Below, piece by piece: positions 1-37,234 of a stretch of DNA of 64,000 nt. The notes beneath the pieces are model-generated. The model had not been told where the DNA came from and searched no databases. It was given only the letters and a program-made list of their open reading frames with translations. How positions within the stretch are numbered: position 1 is the first letter of the stretch; the number at the start of each line of letters is the position of its first letter. The translations under genes were made by a program, and so were the position numbers. The DNA is from Litoditis marina (taxonomy: Eukaryota; Nematoda; Chromadorea; Rhabditida; Rhabditidae), in NCBI GenBank assembly GCA_964036275.1, contig OZ038435.1:186001-250000 (forward strand), written 5' to 3'.

Positions 1-1106
1 GAGATAGAAAAGAACAGGAGAGGCAGAGAGGAAAAAAGAGTGTTCAGAAGGAACAACCATATTCCAGAAACGGAGCCTACCTAACATGAAAACCCCCAAT
101 AAAAACGCAATGAAGAACATTATGAACAGAAGAAGATCCTACAAATGTTTGTGCATTGTGAGAGGGCAGAACAGCCTTGAATGGATTATGCATAGTTTTA
201 CGACCGGACCCCTCGTCATCTCAAAAACTACATAAACCTGACGTCATCAAATTCGGAGAAAGAAATGAATTTTTTTTTGAATTACTTTACAAAAATACGT
301 TGCTTGTATAAATAAGCTCTACTAGTTGTGAACACAGGGCTGCTTCTACACTTTTTCTACACTTTCATCCAGCCGCTGGACGCTGTAGCAAAACGATAGA
401 ATAGATAAATGAATACAAATAGCTATTTATTTCCTATTTATTGATGAAAGTGGTCGTTCGCTTTACATTCTGAGCACGTACTATTGAGATCAAACTACAA
501 ACACAGCTAATTCGGGCAATGCACCCTATGGGCTTGCTTTCAAGAGAGCGAAACCCATATTGAAGGGTGTACACTGTGCCATGAATCTATTCGTATGTTT
601 ATATTATTCATATTACAACCGTGAGAACAACATTGTTAGCCCTGAAATTATGTATCTGCACTCCCCAACTGCAAGAATAGAAAAGAACACAATATTTGTT
701 GAACCAAAGATTCTAAGAAATGTATTGCTAAACAGAAAAGATAAAATCCCAATTGAGACGGCGAAAGCACCCAGAAATACACAATGCAAAATAACACGGG
801 ATGCAGAACTGTAGAACTGAGTGCTTGCAGGCTATGTACTGTCACTATGCCACTTGGGTCAATTAAATTTGAATGTATTAAAAAACGTAATTTTATGTAA
901 TGTTAATGTGTTATTTAATTATATTTGAATGGTTAACCATTATATTGAAGTACATTTTATGCCGAAAAATCTAGAAATCCAATAATGAGAATGCGCGAAA
1001 TCAAGGAATGTACATGAGAAAGCGAGCTCTCACGAGGGAATTCGTATAATGCAAGAAAAGGCAAATATTGGAGGGTCGAGAACAGGGGATAAAGCGATGA
1101 GGCAAC

Positions 1107-1175
1107 AGAGAGAGGGGGGGGGGGGATGGAGGGAGAGAGAGAGATAGAGAGAGGGGAGGGAGAGAGAGAGAAAGA
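1107..1175. repeat. GA-rich simple repeat
   Basis: A purine-only tract with a run of about 13 G followed by GAGA repeats. It is low-complexity sequence with no coding signal. Confidence 0.85.
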
Positions 1176-2847
1176 GTCAATCCAACAACAGAAGAGTTCT
1201 AGGTTATAGGCGAGGCAGTTCAGGCTTTGATGTCATTCTTCAATACAGTACAATTTCTCATTGTGTTTCGGGCTTATGAGAAAATATTCTCTAATTTTCG
1301 AAAGTTTTGTATTCATACTGTAGCAGTCTCAGTAGCGATGAAAAAGACTATGATGTCATAACGTATACATCCTGACCATCTCTCCAATATCGTATTTCAT
1401 CCCTCTCTCCAGAAAACATAAGCTTAGTGTAATGGCAGCACGGCACGTGCCAGAACAAAAGATACCTGTATACAATACATTTTACCAGAAGCATCTACAA
1501 ACTACAATTTACAAACTATAAAATTGCTTATCTAAATTGGGATTTAGAATATTCAGAATATTTATTCAACGCATTCATGTATTTTGACACATAGTATCAC
1601 ATGGTGTTCTCTCAGCTGCATGCTTCACGTACGGATTCAAAGGGGAAAGGCTGATTTCCAAACATCGGTCAGAGCCCGGGCTTCGCGGATCCAAGTACGT
1701 GGATATTTTTGAAGTCATCGTGCCATCTTGCTTTTGGGCGTCCAACTCGGCGCGTTTGGTTTTAGGGGAACCAGTGAAGCACCGTTGTGGACCAATTTCG
1801 GGTTCGCACCACTTTTTCAGCAAATTTCCATTTTCTTCGTGTGGCCAATGTGAACAATTCATAGGAATGGAGGGCGAATTTGAGAATATTGAAAACAAAA
1901 TTCTATTTAAATCGCTGAATATTGGTTTGCGACGATTTTGAGTCATGATAGTAGTTTCTTAAACAGCTGAAGCCACTAAGAAATTTTGATCAATGAGACA
2001 CACTTTTCTTTGTGGTGTTTTCGTGAGATTTTTTGGTTAGAAGAGAAAAGATGTAGATAGAGTTGACGCATTGGTCGAGTTTGAATCAAAAAATTACAGA
2101 AAACACAGATTTCCAACGGTTTGTTTTAATTACATGTTGAAACGAAAAGTGAACGAACACTCGCCGAAATCGTTCAAAAACATACAAAAACACACGTAAT
2201 GGGCAGGCTGTCCAAGTCTAATTAGGAAATACGAGAACTATAGTTTGCGGAGTACAATTTGATATTCAACTGTAGTAGATGAGAAAAGTTTGGTTAAAGG
2301 CGAAACGGGAGAACAATCAATGAAGAACGGAGCAATTACCAAGCACTTTAATTATAATCAAAGAAGATTGCCTAATTAACAATATAATATTAGATGTAAT
2401 ATTGGTGTAGTATATGCAGCGCTGGGAGCAGTTATGACAAATAGTGGTTTAGTGGTAATGCAAGACAAATCCCAGGGTATTAGCGGAAACGGTTTGAAAG
2501 ACGATAGTATGATCATTACACGCCGCAAAACTAGTAGAAAAGAAAGTACATATATCATCACATGAAGTTACTTAAGTAATCACGAAGTTGAGAAAATTAG
2601 TAAACTCGAAGGTACTGTGTATTTAATACCTATACCATGCAACCAGAAGTAGCAAAAAGGTTGGGTCGCATAATAAAAGCTTCTTCGTGCTTATAGTTTT
2701 ATATTAATTCAATGTATTAATAGTTATGTAAAAGCTTTTAATTAAAGGCGGAAAGTACGAACTGGACATATTATGCGGGAAAACGTTTGTTGCGGACAAT
2801 CAATATTGGACAGAATGTGATCGATTCGGTGAAGAAAAACTGGTCGC

Positions 2848-3228
2848 AAGGGAGTGAGAGAGAGATAAAAATAGAGATAGAGAGGGAGGGGAGGAAGGGA
2901 GGGAAATAGAGAGGGGATGGGGGGAGTATATGGTAGACAGAGAAAAAGAGAGAGAGAGGACGAAAAAGAAGGAGATGGGGGTAGAGAGAGAGAAAAAGAA
3001 GAAAAGAGAAATAAACCGAGATGAAAACCAAACTGAGAGGAACAGGGGGAGAAGCAGAAAGAAAAGGAAGGAAAGGAGAGAGAAAAAGAGAGAGAGAGCG
3101 AGAAAGAGAGAGGGGGAGAGAGAGAAATGAACCGAGATGAAAACAAAAATAGAGAGGAAGAGGGAGAGAGGCAGAAAGAGAAGGAAAGAGAATGAGAGAG
3201 ATAGAGATAGATAGAGAAAGAGAAGGGA
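2848..3228. repeat. Long GA-rich polypurine tract
   Basis: About 380 bp of almost pure purine (GAGAGA, GAAAAGA). Two imperfect units of roughly 115 bp start near 3015 and 3129, each opening with AACCGAGATGAAAAC. The long Ser/Pro/Leu-rich reading frames on the minus strand and Arg/Glu/Lys-rich frame on the plus strand are by-products of the composition. Confidence 0.85.
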
Positions 3229-3770
3229 TAACTCTTTCCATGCCCTGGAAATCCGGGGTAAAAGGACTAATAAGTAAACAGATGGGACCGCGGGTCGATA
3301 GAGCGGAAGGCGTCAGCAGTATAATATAATAGTAAGATGGGGGGAGAGGGCGTAGTTCAATATGAGGCCAATTCAGGGAGAGAGGGCCAAATATATTTAT
3401 AGTCCATTCCATTCCCACGGACACTCTTACAGTATGATCACAAATATTCAATCCGGTCTGATGACGTGAATTTTAGGAAAGACGAGCGATTCTTTCATTC
3501 GATTCTGATCGCCCAACAGATAGTTTTTGAAAATATTTTCGAAAAAGTTCGAGTTTGAATGAGATTTGTTCATGGTTTGAAAAGTACTGTAGGAGTCTCA
3601 GTAAGAATTATGAGGACTATATCGAGCACTACACAACTCAAATTGCTGTTTTAACGCCGGAAGCGATGAAAAACAAGTAACAAAAAGTTGAACTATGCGT
3701 TTTTTACGGTTCAACTACAAAATCAAAACATATGCGTTTTTAGTTAAATTACTTGGTTTCACTGTTCACG

Positions 3771-3829
3771 TTACACTTCTACTTTTTCTACTTTTACACT
3801 TCTACTTTTACTTTACACTTCTACTTTTA
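3771..3829. repeat. Short tandem repeat (ACACTTCTACTTTT units)
   Basis: Three to four imperfect copies of a 14-19 bp unit built on TACACTTCTACTTTT. It is a small non-coding minisatellite. Confidence 0.7.
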
Positions 3830-4513
3830 ATTCTCCCTATGCCAATTTAGGACTGAAAAGATTGCTGAAATATGTTTTTCATTCACAAACATAATTTGTG
3901 AAAACACATGGCGATCAAACTACAAACACATCAAAAACTCAAAACGGACCAAAATCAGTCTCGGCATTCGCTAGAACCACTAGTATAAGATTATACTTAT
4001 AGGTTTCACTGATTAAACTCCTGAAGTATGGTGTGAAGACTTTCAGACAGTTTTTTTGGCATGTATCCGTTTTTAACAAGCTCTCAGGGCTCGGAATGTT
4101 ACACAAAAGTTATTTGATTACTTGACAACATAGCGCGCATCGAAGTACTGACACATATGATTTTTCTGTCACTAGTTTTTCTTTCTTAGAAATATTTTTT
4201 GATCCACAGTCGCTCATGATTCTGCCAGATAGGGAAAAATAGATCAAAAATGGCGAGTTCACTTATTGCTACGGTAGCATTTAAAGAAAATAGTTCCGCA
4301 ATCTTGGTAATTGTAACCTCACAGCTACGTATAATCCTAATTTTCGGTAGATTTTCAAATTTTTCATAGAAAAGTTGCATGAAATTCAACTGTTTCATTA
4401 TTTTTCGTTCATAATAGTCACTAACCGTGTTCTCCATGCTGTAATAGAGCTATGATTATTCTGGTTCTGCTCTACAGTTCTGCACATATATTTTTTATGA
4501 GCATTTCGCATTT

Positions 4514-4776
4514 ACCTGACACTACGTCTACAACACAAACTGCTGTTTTTTATTCATCTGTGTGAATATTTCGCAACCTATTGGGTTCATCATTTTAATT
4601 TTCTTCATCAAATGATTGCTTAGTTTGATTATTTCACATAAATGTTGACTTCACTTTTGATTTAAGGCTTAGGCTTAGGCAAACCACCGTTCCTAGGGTT
4701 TTTCCGGCACTCGGTGGTAAGGATTCACACAGACAAATAAAAAAACAGCAGTTTGTGTTGTGGCCGTAAGGCCGTG
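4514..4776. mobile_element. MITE with 10-bp target-site duplication
   Basis: The ends are inverted repeats sharing ACAACACAAACTGCTG (left near 4529, right complement near 4745-4762). The element is flanked by the exact direct repeat TTTCGCATTT at 4504-4513 and 4777-4786. A duplication of 9-10 bp with long terminal inverted repeats fits a Mutator-like non-autonomous element; the superfamily is my inference. It has no coding capacity. It includes two TTAGGC units near 4666, too few to be meaningful. Confidence 0.7.
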
Positions 4777-4985
4777 TTTCGCATTTCATGATCATGGCAG
4801 TTGAACAATCGTAGAGACGAATTCAGGGTGGTTTTAAATGATCTCCTGTCAAATTCTTCACATCACTCTATCTTCTGTCTGATAGATGCTTGCTACTTCT
4901 ATCACAGTTGTGATCCTATTTTTGTTATTGCAATGTTGCAAATGCAAAACGATCAAGTTGTAAATATGTTTTGGACTTCATGATA

Positions 4986-4991
4986 TTTTAG
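4986..4991 (+). promoter_or_regulatory. Candidate trans-splice acceptor of GCN1
   Basis: The sequence ATTTTAG ends at 4991, 24 nt upstream of the GCN1 ATG at 5016, with no upstream exon recognisable. This is the position expected for spliced-leader addition in nematodes. A cis-spliced 5' UTR intron would look the same. Confidence 0.4.
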
Positions 4992-5015
4992 GCGTTCTCA
5001 CACGGGTTACAAGAG

Positions 5016-30604
<25,589 letters not shown>

Positions 30605-31350
30605 GAAGACTCCCAGTGTAGGGAAACTTTTGTTGCGAATCATCTTTGTTTATCACCACACCTATACATCACTTTATAGTTCAGATTGTACTGCTAGAGA
30701 GTCTATAGTAGAGTTATTTTTGTTTGTTTCTTCCATTTTCGGTTTCCGCACGTGTTTTATAGTATCGCCTTCTCGTATTTCATAACTTTTTCCCTGTTAT
30801 TTACTTGTTGGACGTTAATTCTATTCTATTTCTGATTGATATTCATGTTTTCCTACAGTTTTTGCAGTCACTGTTGGGTTTTTGTTTTGTTTTGTTTGTC
30901 AGAGTGACCATAAAGTGTTTTATAATTTGTTGTATTCTTGGAATTTCCGTAGAAAGTCGGTAGCATTTCCAGTTTACTGAACCGTTCACACATGCGTAAT
31001 AAGTGAAAGTTTAAGTCTTATTGGTTTCCAAAGTTTTGTGTCCAGTGGCATTCATTGTTTACACTCCGTCACATCTATTCTAGCCCTCTTACAGTAATCG
31101 GCCGAACATTTGAAACTACTCTGACAAATGAATTTCAGTAGTTTGTAGTATTGGAGGCCACTACAACCACGCAATATAAATGTTTTGGGAGAACCTGATA
31201 TCGAAAATATGTTATAGAAGTATTAGAAGTGTCAAATCTCACTGTAAGGCTGTAAGGTCGGTTGAACTTCAGTGAGCGGGTGGTACAACTGCAATTTTTC
31301 AACATACCTATTCGTCTTGAATTGGAATGTTTATTGTGAATTATCTTCTT
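30605..31350. other. GCN1-GatB intergenic region
   Basis: About 760 bp between the GCN1 stop and the GatB start. It is T-rich, as expected of a 3' UTR, with no canonical AATAAA close to the stop. I see no gene, RNA or repeat with clear ends. The short spacing on the same strand would allow a shared transcript. Confidence 0.6.
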
Positions 31351-31355
31351 TACAG
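31346..31355 (+). promoter_or_regulatory. Candidate trans-splice acceptor of GatB
   Basis: TTCTTTACAG ends at 31355, 10 nt before the GatB ATG at 31366. An in-frame ATG at 31327 lies upstream of it and would be removed if this acceptor is used. Confidence 0.45.
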
Positions 31356-31365
31356 TGTTTGTATA

Positions 31366-34300
31366 ATGATCACGCGACGTCTCCAAGTGTTGTGTTGTCG
31401 CAAACTGTCGCGGGCGGCCGCTCATGCCAGAGCAGAGTATCGTCCCGTCATTGGATTGGAGGTAACCGATACACAATATATAATATGTAACCGGTACATC
31501 CGGTACATCATAATTGACCTCCCCCTCTCCCTACCCCTCTTATTTTTCCCTTCATGTTTGATCGTACGGTATAGTACAGATTGTTCAGTCGAAACAGTCC
31601 GGGAACCAAACAATTTAGCGAGAATCAGACGGTTAGAGGGAAAAAGTAAATTTCTATTGCCGGCCCGCTGTTCCGAGTTTCAATATTGCTGTGCCGCAAC
31701 GAGGTGGTAGAGTTTCGAGACCGATACGGTGTCACCAATAACGGTATTGAGCCGATTGTAATGTTCTGGGGAGTGAGAGGGAGAAAGTACAGTAATCCGG
31801 AACCCTGTCCTTTTAAAATGACAGCCCGAGGTGGCCATTTAATGGCAAACCGCTCAGAATATAGCATGTCTATGCTATCTGCTGTCATTCCATCTTGGGC
31901 TTCTCAGATAGATGTTGTAGCTCCCTGCCGACCAATGTTGCTAACCCAAAGCCCATTCCCTGAACTCTAGAGACTATATTTTCTATGCATTTCTACAAAT
32001 AAAATCGTTCGTGCAGGTGCATGTCCAGCTGAAAACCAGAAGCAAGTTGTTCTCGCGCGCTCCCGCCGGGGAGGAGGCGGGGCCTAATTCGAGGGTAGTT
32101 TCATTCGACATGGCCACACCCGGCACCCTGCCCACACTCAATAGAGCTGCTGTTATGGTCGGTTCCACTCTGTCATCTTTGTTTAAAAATGATAATACTT
32201 TTTATACTGATAATGGCACCTTCACTGTTCATTCTATGTTGAGCTATGGAGTGTAGCCACACTGTTTTAGCTCATTCGATGCCTTTTTTCAGAACTGTAC
32301 TTAGTTTAGGATAGTAATAGTTAGGTTTTTTGTTTGAAGGGCTTCAATTTATAGCATGCTCTTCGGATGGCGGAGTTGATGAATTGTGAGGTGCCAGCAC
32401 GTTGTAGTTTCGACCGGAAACACTACTTCTATGCGGATATGCCAGCCGGGTGAGAACGAGACAGTTGTGAAAGCATTCGAATAGAGGGGGTATACCGCTA
32501 GTGGTACGGTCTCGATTTTTTGTAAGGAGTCGGTTTTTTGTAAGTAGTATCAGTACTATTTGTTACAATTAGCGAAGATTTGACATATTTGGTTGTCGAG
32601 CTCAATTGCGTAAAACTTGCGCATCTCTCGAACAGAGATCATTTGCTGTCAACAGCATGCGGCAGCATACAAAACATACTTAGTCTCATTTGATAGCTAC
32701 ACATTTGGGCTACCTCACACAGGGGAGGGCAGATATGGCGTGGCAAACCAAAAAAGTCAAGGAGCGGGGTCGTTTTTGGTCTGGAAGGGGTTGAAAATTG
32801 CACGTTTTTGGCAACTAGGACGAAACAGCGCTCGAAATTTTCCGTTTATTTGTTGAAATTTGCCTTTTTCATTTTTTAAAAGGGAGGGGGGTCGTATTGT
32901 ACTCTACGTCAAACCATTTTCTGCCCGCCCATGACCTCACATGAATTAGTTGAATCTCCTCGTGCTGTTGACTAGCTTATACTCACAGTGAGTTTGTCAT
33001 TTTAAGTATAATGGTTATCAACCCTCATTGGTAGCAAAGTGGGAGAAGGAGTTTGTAATATCAGTTTCTTTGGTGAAACTAGTCAAGGATACATCAAGGT
33101 TTTGAACGCCATTAATAAACAGTCCTTTCAGCTACCAGATCACACAGAGCTCGAGTCCTATTGCAAGAAATGGGCTGTTTGGCTTCCATGTGTTTGGTGA
33201 ACAAATTGCAACCTACTGGAAAGAGGTAGGATACCAATGCTGAAACATGTTTGATAGGGCCCGCGTGTTCGTACAGTAAATCCCCAGAACGTTTAGTGGC
33301 AGGACGTCATAGTTTGATTATCAATTGAACTGGCAAGATACAGTAACCGAGGGCTCGATCGAGAATTATAGTTTACATTATTGACACTGCGCTTCCCGTT
33401 AGGGTTGAAGCGCAAGCGCTGGAAAATCAGGATCGGGAAAACATAATTTGTTCCGGAATGCGAATCGGCGACTGTTAGTTCAACATTCAAACTTTATTCG
33501 CTTTCATAGATCCCGTTGTTTGTGAACTCTATATTTTGTTCATATCCACTTCTCGCGCGGGTTCTGCGCGAGTAATTTTACCCCATATTGGTGGTTACGG
33601 TTACTATTCGTGCTGGAAATTGGTTTATAAGAATTTTTTTCAGGTTGGTATTCTGCAATTGCAGTTGGAACAGGACAGTGGGAAGACAATACATCATGGA
33701 GATGTGTCCCTGATAGATTTGAATAGGGCAGGTTGGTGAGCATCACTATTACCCTTTCAACGTTCAAAGTTTATTTTTCTGTGTTTGTTTGTTTGTTCAT
33801 TATTTCAGTGTGATCATTTATACGAGGCAGAATAGGGCTGTTCGGTTTCTATTTGATTTCAAATTGAAACATACAAACTATGATGATCGCTCTATATCTA
33901 GCAGCTGCATTATTCTGATATTTGTGTTCCGTTTGTATCGCATAGCCTTGTTGAGGAGTGCCAAAAGAGGAAAATACCATTGAGTTCCAGTATTTACAGC
34001 CGTGTGTATGCGGCGGGGTGGTGTAGTGGTTGAGGCGCCACCCACCACCGAATCATACGTTCGACTCGTTCCACTGCCCAACCGAAGCATTTTTTTTCAA
34101 TATTCGTGGGCGATAAGTTGATGGTAGATTATCCAAGAAAGTCGCAACGTGTGGCACTTTGGTAACTTCAACTATTTGACCTGTGTTCTAGGCGCGGCCC
34201 TGATAGAAGTTGTGACGTCCCCGTCGTTTTCGACCGCACTCGAAGCAGTCTGTTTCGTGCAGCAACTGCGACTAATGCTCATCCACTACGCCATCTGTGA

Positions 34301-37234
34301 TGGAGAAATGCATAGTCAGTTCTTCAGATAGCTCTTAAATGAGTCTGTTCAAAACGTGAATTGAGTCATTTCTGTTACATGTTAGCTAAGGATAGTCTGA
34401 TATCAATTATGTGAGGTTGCGATGCTTTTCTTTTTTACGTGCTCCATTTTCACTGCCCACAATAACGAACATTGTCTCACTTTGCTCACTTTCGCTGCAG
34501 TCAAAATCGTATTTTGCACATTAGTGAGTGTGTGTATATCACGTTTTTATAGAGGGCCAATTGCGTGTGGATGCCAATGTATCTCTGTCGAAAGATGATA
34601 AGTTGGGAGTACGTACGGAGGTGAGTCATTGACAGATTTCGCTCTTTTCAAACCATGTCCATACGTTGTATTGCGCTGTGTTTGTAGTTTGATCCCATCA
34701 GGTGAAATTTGTGAACTTCGCCGTGCGTTGTACATGGTCAGCTAGTTCATATGAAATGAACATATTAAGAAACATCATAAACCGAATTTCTCAAAGTTCG
34801 CAGGTTCGTCGATCACTTATTGCCAGCTCGTTGTGCACTATTCTTGTGATTCTTTGACATAAACTACCCATCTGTTAGATAGAAGGACAGTGAAGCATCA
34901 CAAAACATTCATCATAAATGTTTCCAGGTGAAAAACATGAACAGTTTGCGTCATCTTCACACGGCTGTCAACTACGAAATCGATCGACAGTATGGCATTC
35001 TCTCTGGTGGTGGTATTGTAGTCAACGAGACGAGAGGTATCGATGCACAGGGGTTAGTTATTGTTATGGCTTCTGACCTACTACCATGCTCAAGTTGTCG
35101 GAGTCCCGGGCTAATTGAGGCTGGCAGGTAGAGGGTATAGATAGTGGCTGATGAAAGTTGTTCTGTTGGGGGTAGGCCAGCCGCGTTCAACCTCAGAATG
35201 GGCTGCTTTGGCGTGTTTTGTAGATTTCATGGAACTTTTCATTTTGTTTATCCTTCCAATGTTTGAATTTGTAGTTGACTAATGCAACTGAACGCGTGTC
35301 TGCATTCTGAAGAGCCTGTTCCTATATTCTTCTGTTTGGTTTCGTATTTCGTGAACATTCAATCTAATGTTTGTAAACTGTTTTCAGCCGCACGGTTTCG
35401 ATGCGAGATAAGGAGGAGGAAACCGACTACAGAATCATGCGGGAACCGAACCTACCGAATCTAGCGGTAGGTAACCAGTTATGTCACCTATCACAGGGAT
35501 TGCATTGGAGTGACATCGTATATTGTATAATTTCATACTACAGGGAAGTCGTCTGAATAGTCAGAAAGATTGAAGAAAAACGCTCATTCCTACAGAGAAC
35601 ATTTCCCTATTGTTTGTTGCGAATTCATTGAGTTCCAAGTTTTTTTTTTCATTCGGAATTGTAATTGGTCACACTTCACTGGTTATGTTTCATTTTCAAG
35701 TGGTTATTGTTTGTATAACCACGTGATTCAGATCAAATCAGATTGGATGAACAGCTGTCAGCAGGATGTGCGAAGTTCGCTTCCCCTGTATCAGAAGTTC
35801 ATCTCACAGGGCTTTGACCCACGCACGGCCATCCATTTTGCGGTCAGTAGAAAATAACCACCATTTTGCATGTGAGGATGAAGGCGCGGGTCATTGCTAC
35901 CACTAACGTGTAACCAATCTACATTGGAGAATCCGTTTTCTGATTTTAGTACGTGAAAAATTCATGATTTTGATTCAAAAATGGGCAAATTTTCCTGTTA
36001 TTGTCAAAAAAGAGCATGTTTCTGAATTTTGTGGCTATCCGTAATCAAATCAAACATCGTAATCAAACAAGTTTATTGTAGCATGCTATCATATGACTGA
36101 AAGTTGCAAAAAAGTTGAAAGTTGCATTCGTGTTGGAGATGTTGTGTATCGAGAATTGAGATTTAAGTATAATTGTTTCCCTTTTCAATGGAAATGAAGC
36201 GATCAAAATTGCGTGAAAACTATGTTTGTTGCAGGAAGATCCGTTGTTGTGTAGATTTGTGACGAATTGCTCCCCTCAACTGGAAGACGTTTCAATAGAT
36301 GGTTTTGTCGACTGGCTACGTGATCTGAAAATGATCATGCAGAGATCAAAAGCCACTTTCCCGCCGCAAAGGTAGGACTAATTGTAAAAGTGGTGGATTC
36401 ATGATTCAACCAGAGTTCACTCGTATATAGGTTCTTTTCTGTGACAGCTGCTCCTATATAATGAGTTTTGGATTTTTTCGGGGCATTTGTTACGATTTCA
36501 GAACTTGATCTTCGTTTCCTGATCTCTGCAATTCATTTACGGGTTGATCTACTTTAATTATTATACATTCATCTGTCATTGACTAGTGATAGGGCTCTGT
36601 GCATTTTCGTTGAAGTTAAAAGTACATTGTAAGTTTATGCTCCATACCATGTTCAACCTTGTCTTTTCAGCCCGTTTTTTGCTCAACAATTCGTGAAGTT
36701 GGTTTCGTTTGTGGAGAAACGAAGAATTACGAGGTTACGTGCCATTGAAGAGCTGAGATCGTATGTGAATGAACTGGAAATCAGGCCGATTGAACAGGTA
36801 TTTGAGATGGGAAGGGGCCTGATTAATCATTTCAATAAGTCGTGGGATTTTGGGTTGGATGGAAGAGTAGCCAGTTTTTCATTTCAGATCACCAGTGGGT
36901 TACCTAGTCAGGTAACCGAAAAAAGGTTATATTACCAATAACAATGTAATTCGCCGTTATTTGCGCGAGGAATGAGTGGAGGTCAAGACTAGTTCGTTTA
37001 ACAAAAACGCTTCAGGTTTTGACGGAGGATGATCTGTGGAGCATAGACGATCTAGGAACAATCGATGGATTGATACAAGATGTATTCGAGAAGAACAAAA
37101 GCGTAGTTGCCAAAGCGAAGGAGGGGAATGCAAAGGCTGTCACGAAGTTGAGAAAGTTGGCTGTGGATAGCAGTGGGAAGCGAATCGAAATTGATGTGAT
37201 AGACTCGCGAATTAAAACCCTATTGATTGATTAA
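31366..37234 (+). CDS. gatb: Glutamyl-tRNA(Gln) amidotransferase subunit B, mitochondrial
   Basis: Part of the mitochondrial GatCAB complex that converts Glu-tRNA(Gln) to Gln-tRNA(Gln). GatB binds the tRNA and carries the glutamyl-activating kinase site. Exons: 31366-31461, 32017-32157, 32355-32449, 33132-33225, 33644-33731, 34192-34314, 34553-34620, 34928-35052, 35388-35466, 35732-35842, 36235-36371, 36671-36797, 37016-37234, giving 500 residues (human 557). The N-terminus is Arg-rich with no acidic residue before residue 24, a plausible mitochondrial targeting signal. Family blocks: [106 protein letters not shown]. The C-terminal YqeY-like tail (residues about 350-500) is diverged. ATG 31366 is preferred because it follows the splice acceptor. 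Confidence 0.95.
32720..32933. mobile_element. hAT-like MITE, CAGGGGAGGGCAGA family, copy a
   Basis: Left end CAGGGGAGGGCAGATATGG and right end CCATTTTCTGCCCGCCCATG are inverted. The 8-bp target duplication ACCTCACA is exact (32712-32719, 32934-32941). It lies in GatB intron 3. The same family, in the opposite orientation, lies at 41296-41501 and 42225-42430. Confidence 0.85.
34012..34079 (+). tRNA. tRNA-like sequence (pseudogene or SINE head)
   Basis: About 68 nt resemble a tRNA. GGTGTAGTGGTTGAGGCG fits an A-box/D-arm and ACGTTCGACTC fits a B-box/T-loop, with partial pairing between the two ends. A run of eight T (34091-34098) follows, as at a pol III terminator. The T-stem and anticodon stem pair poorly, so this is more likely a degenerate tRNA or the tRNA-derived head of a SINE than a working gene. 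It lies in GatB intron 5. Confidence 0.35.

Larger units (their letters stand above)
1..4990. other. Upstream non-coding region
   Basis: I recognise no gene here on either strand. The longest open frames (about 1575-1946 and 2771-3451 on the minus strand) are either unrecognisable or low-complexity and lack convincing splice contexts. The region holds two purine-rich tracts, a short T/C-rich tandem repeat near 3771-3829 and an inverted-repeat element at 4514-4776. The promoter and outron of GCN1 presumably lie in its right-hand part, but I see no recognisable core promoter motif. Confidence 0.6.

Noticed and set aside
1575..1946. Overlapping open frames of 80 and 123 codons on opposite strands
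   Set aside because: Neither product is recognisable and there is no splice or start context; a decayed repeat is as likely.
2771..3451. Minus-strand open frames of 134-226 codons rich in Ser, Leu, Pro and Phe
   Set aside because: They are the complement of a GA-rich polypurine tract and have no domain, splice context or codon structure typical of a gene.
1317..3604. A shared motif TACTGTAGNAGTCTCAGTA near 1317 and 3586
   Set aside because: Similarity extends only weakly beyond about 20 bp, so repeat boundaries cannot be supported by eye.
4660..4682. Two TTAGGC units, the nematode telomere repeat
   Set aside because: Only two units inside a MITE; far too few for an interstitial telomere and expected by chance.
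31327..31365. Alternative upstream GatB start at 31327 (13 extra codons)
   Set aside because: A consensus splice acceptor falls between it and the ATG at 31366, and the extra residues are hydrophobic and unlike the Arg-rich targeting signal that follows.
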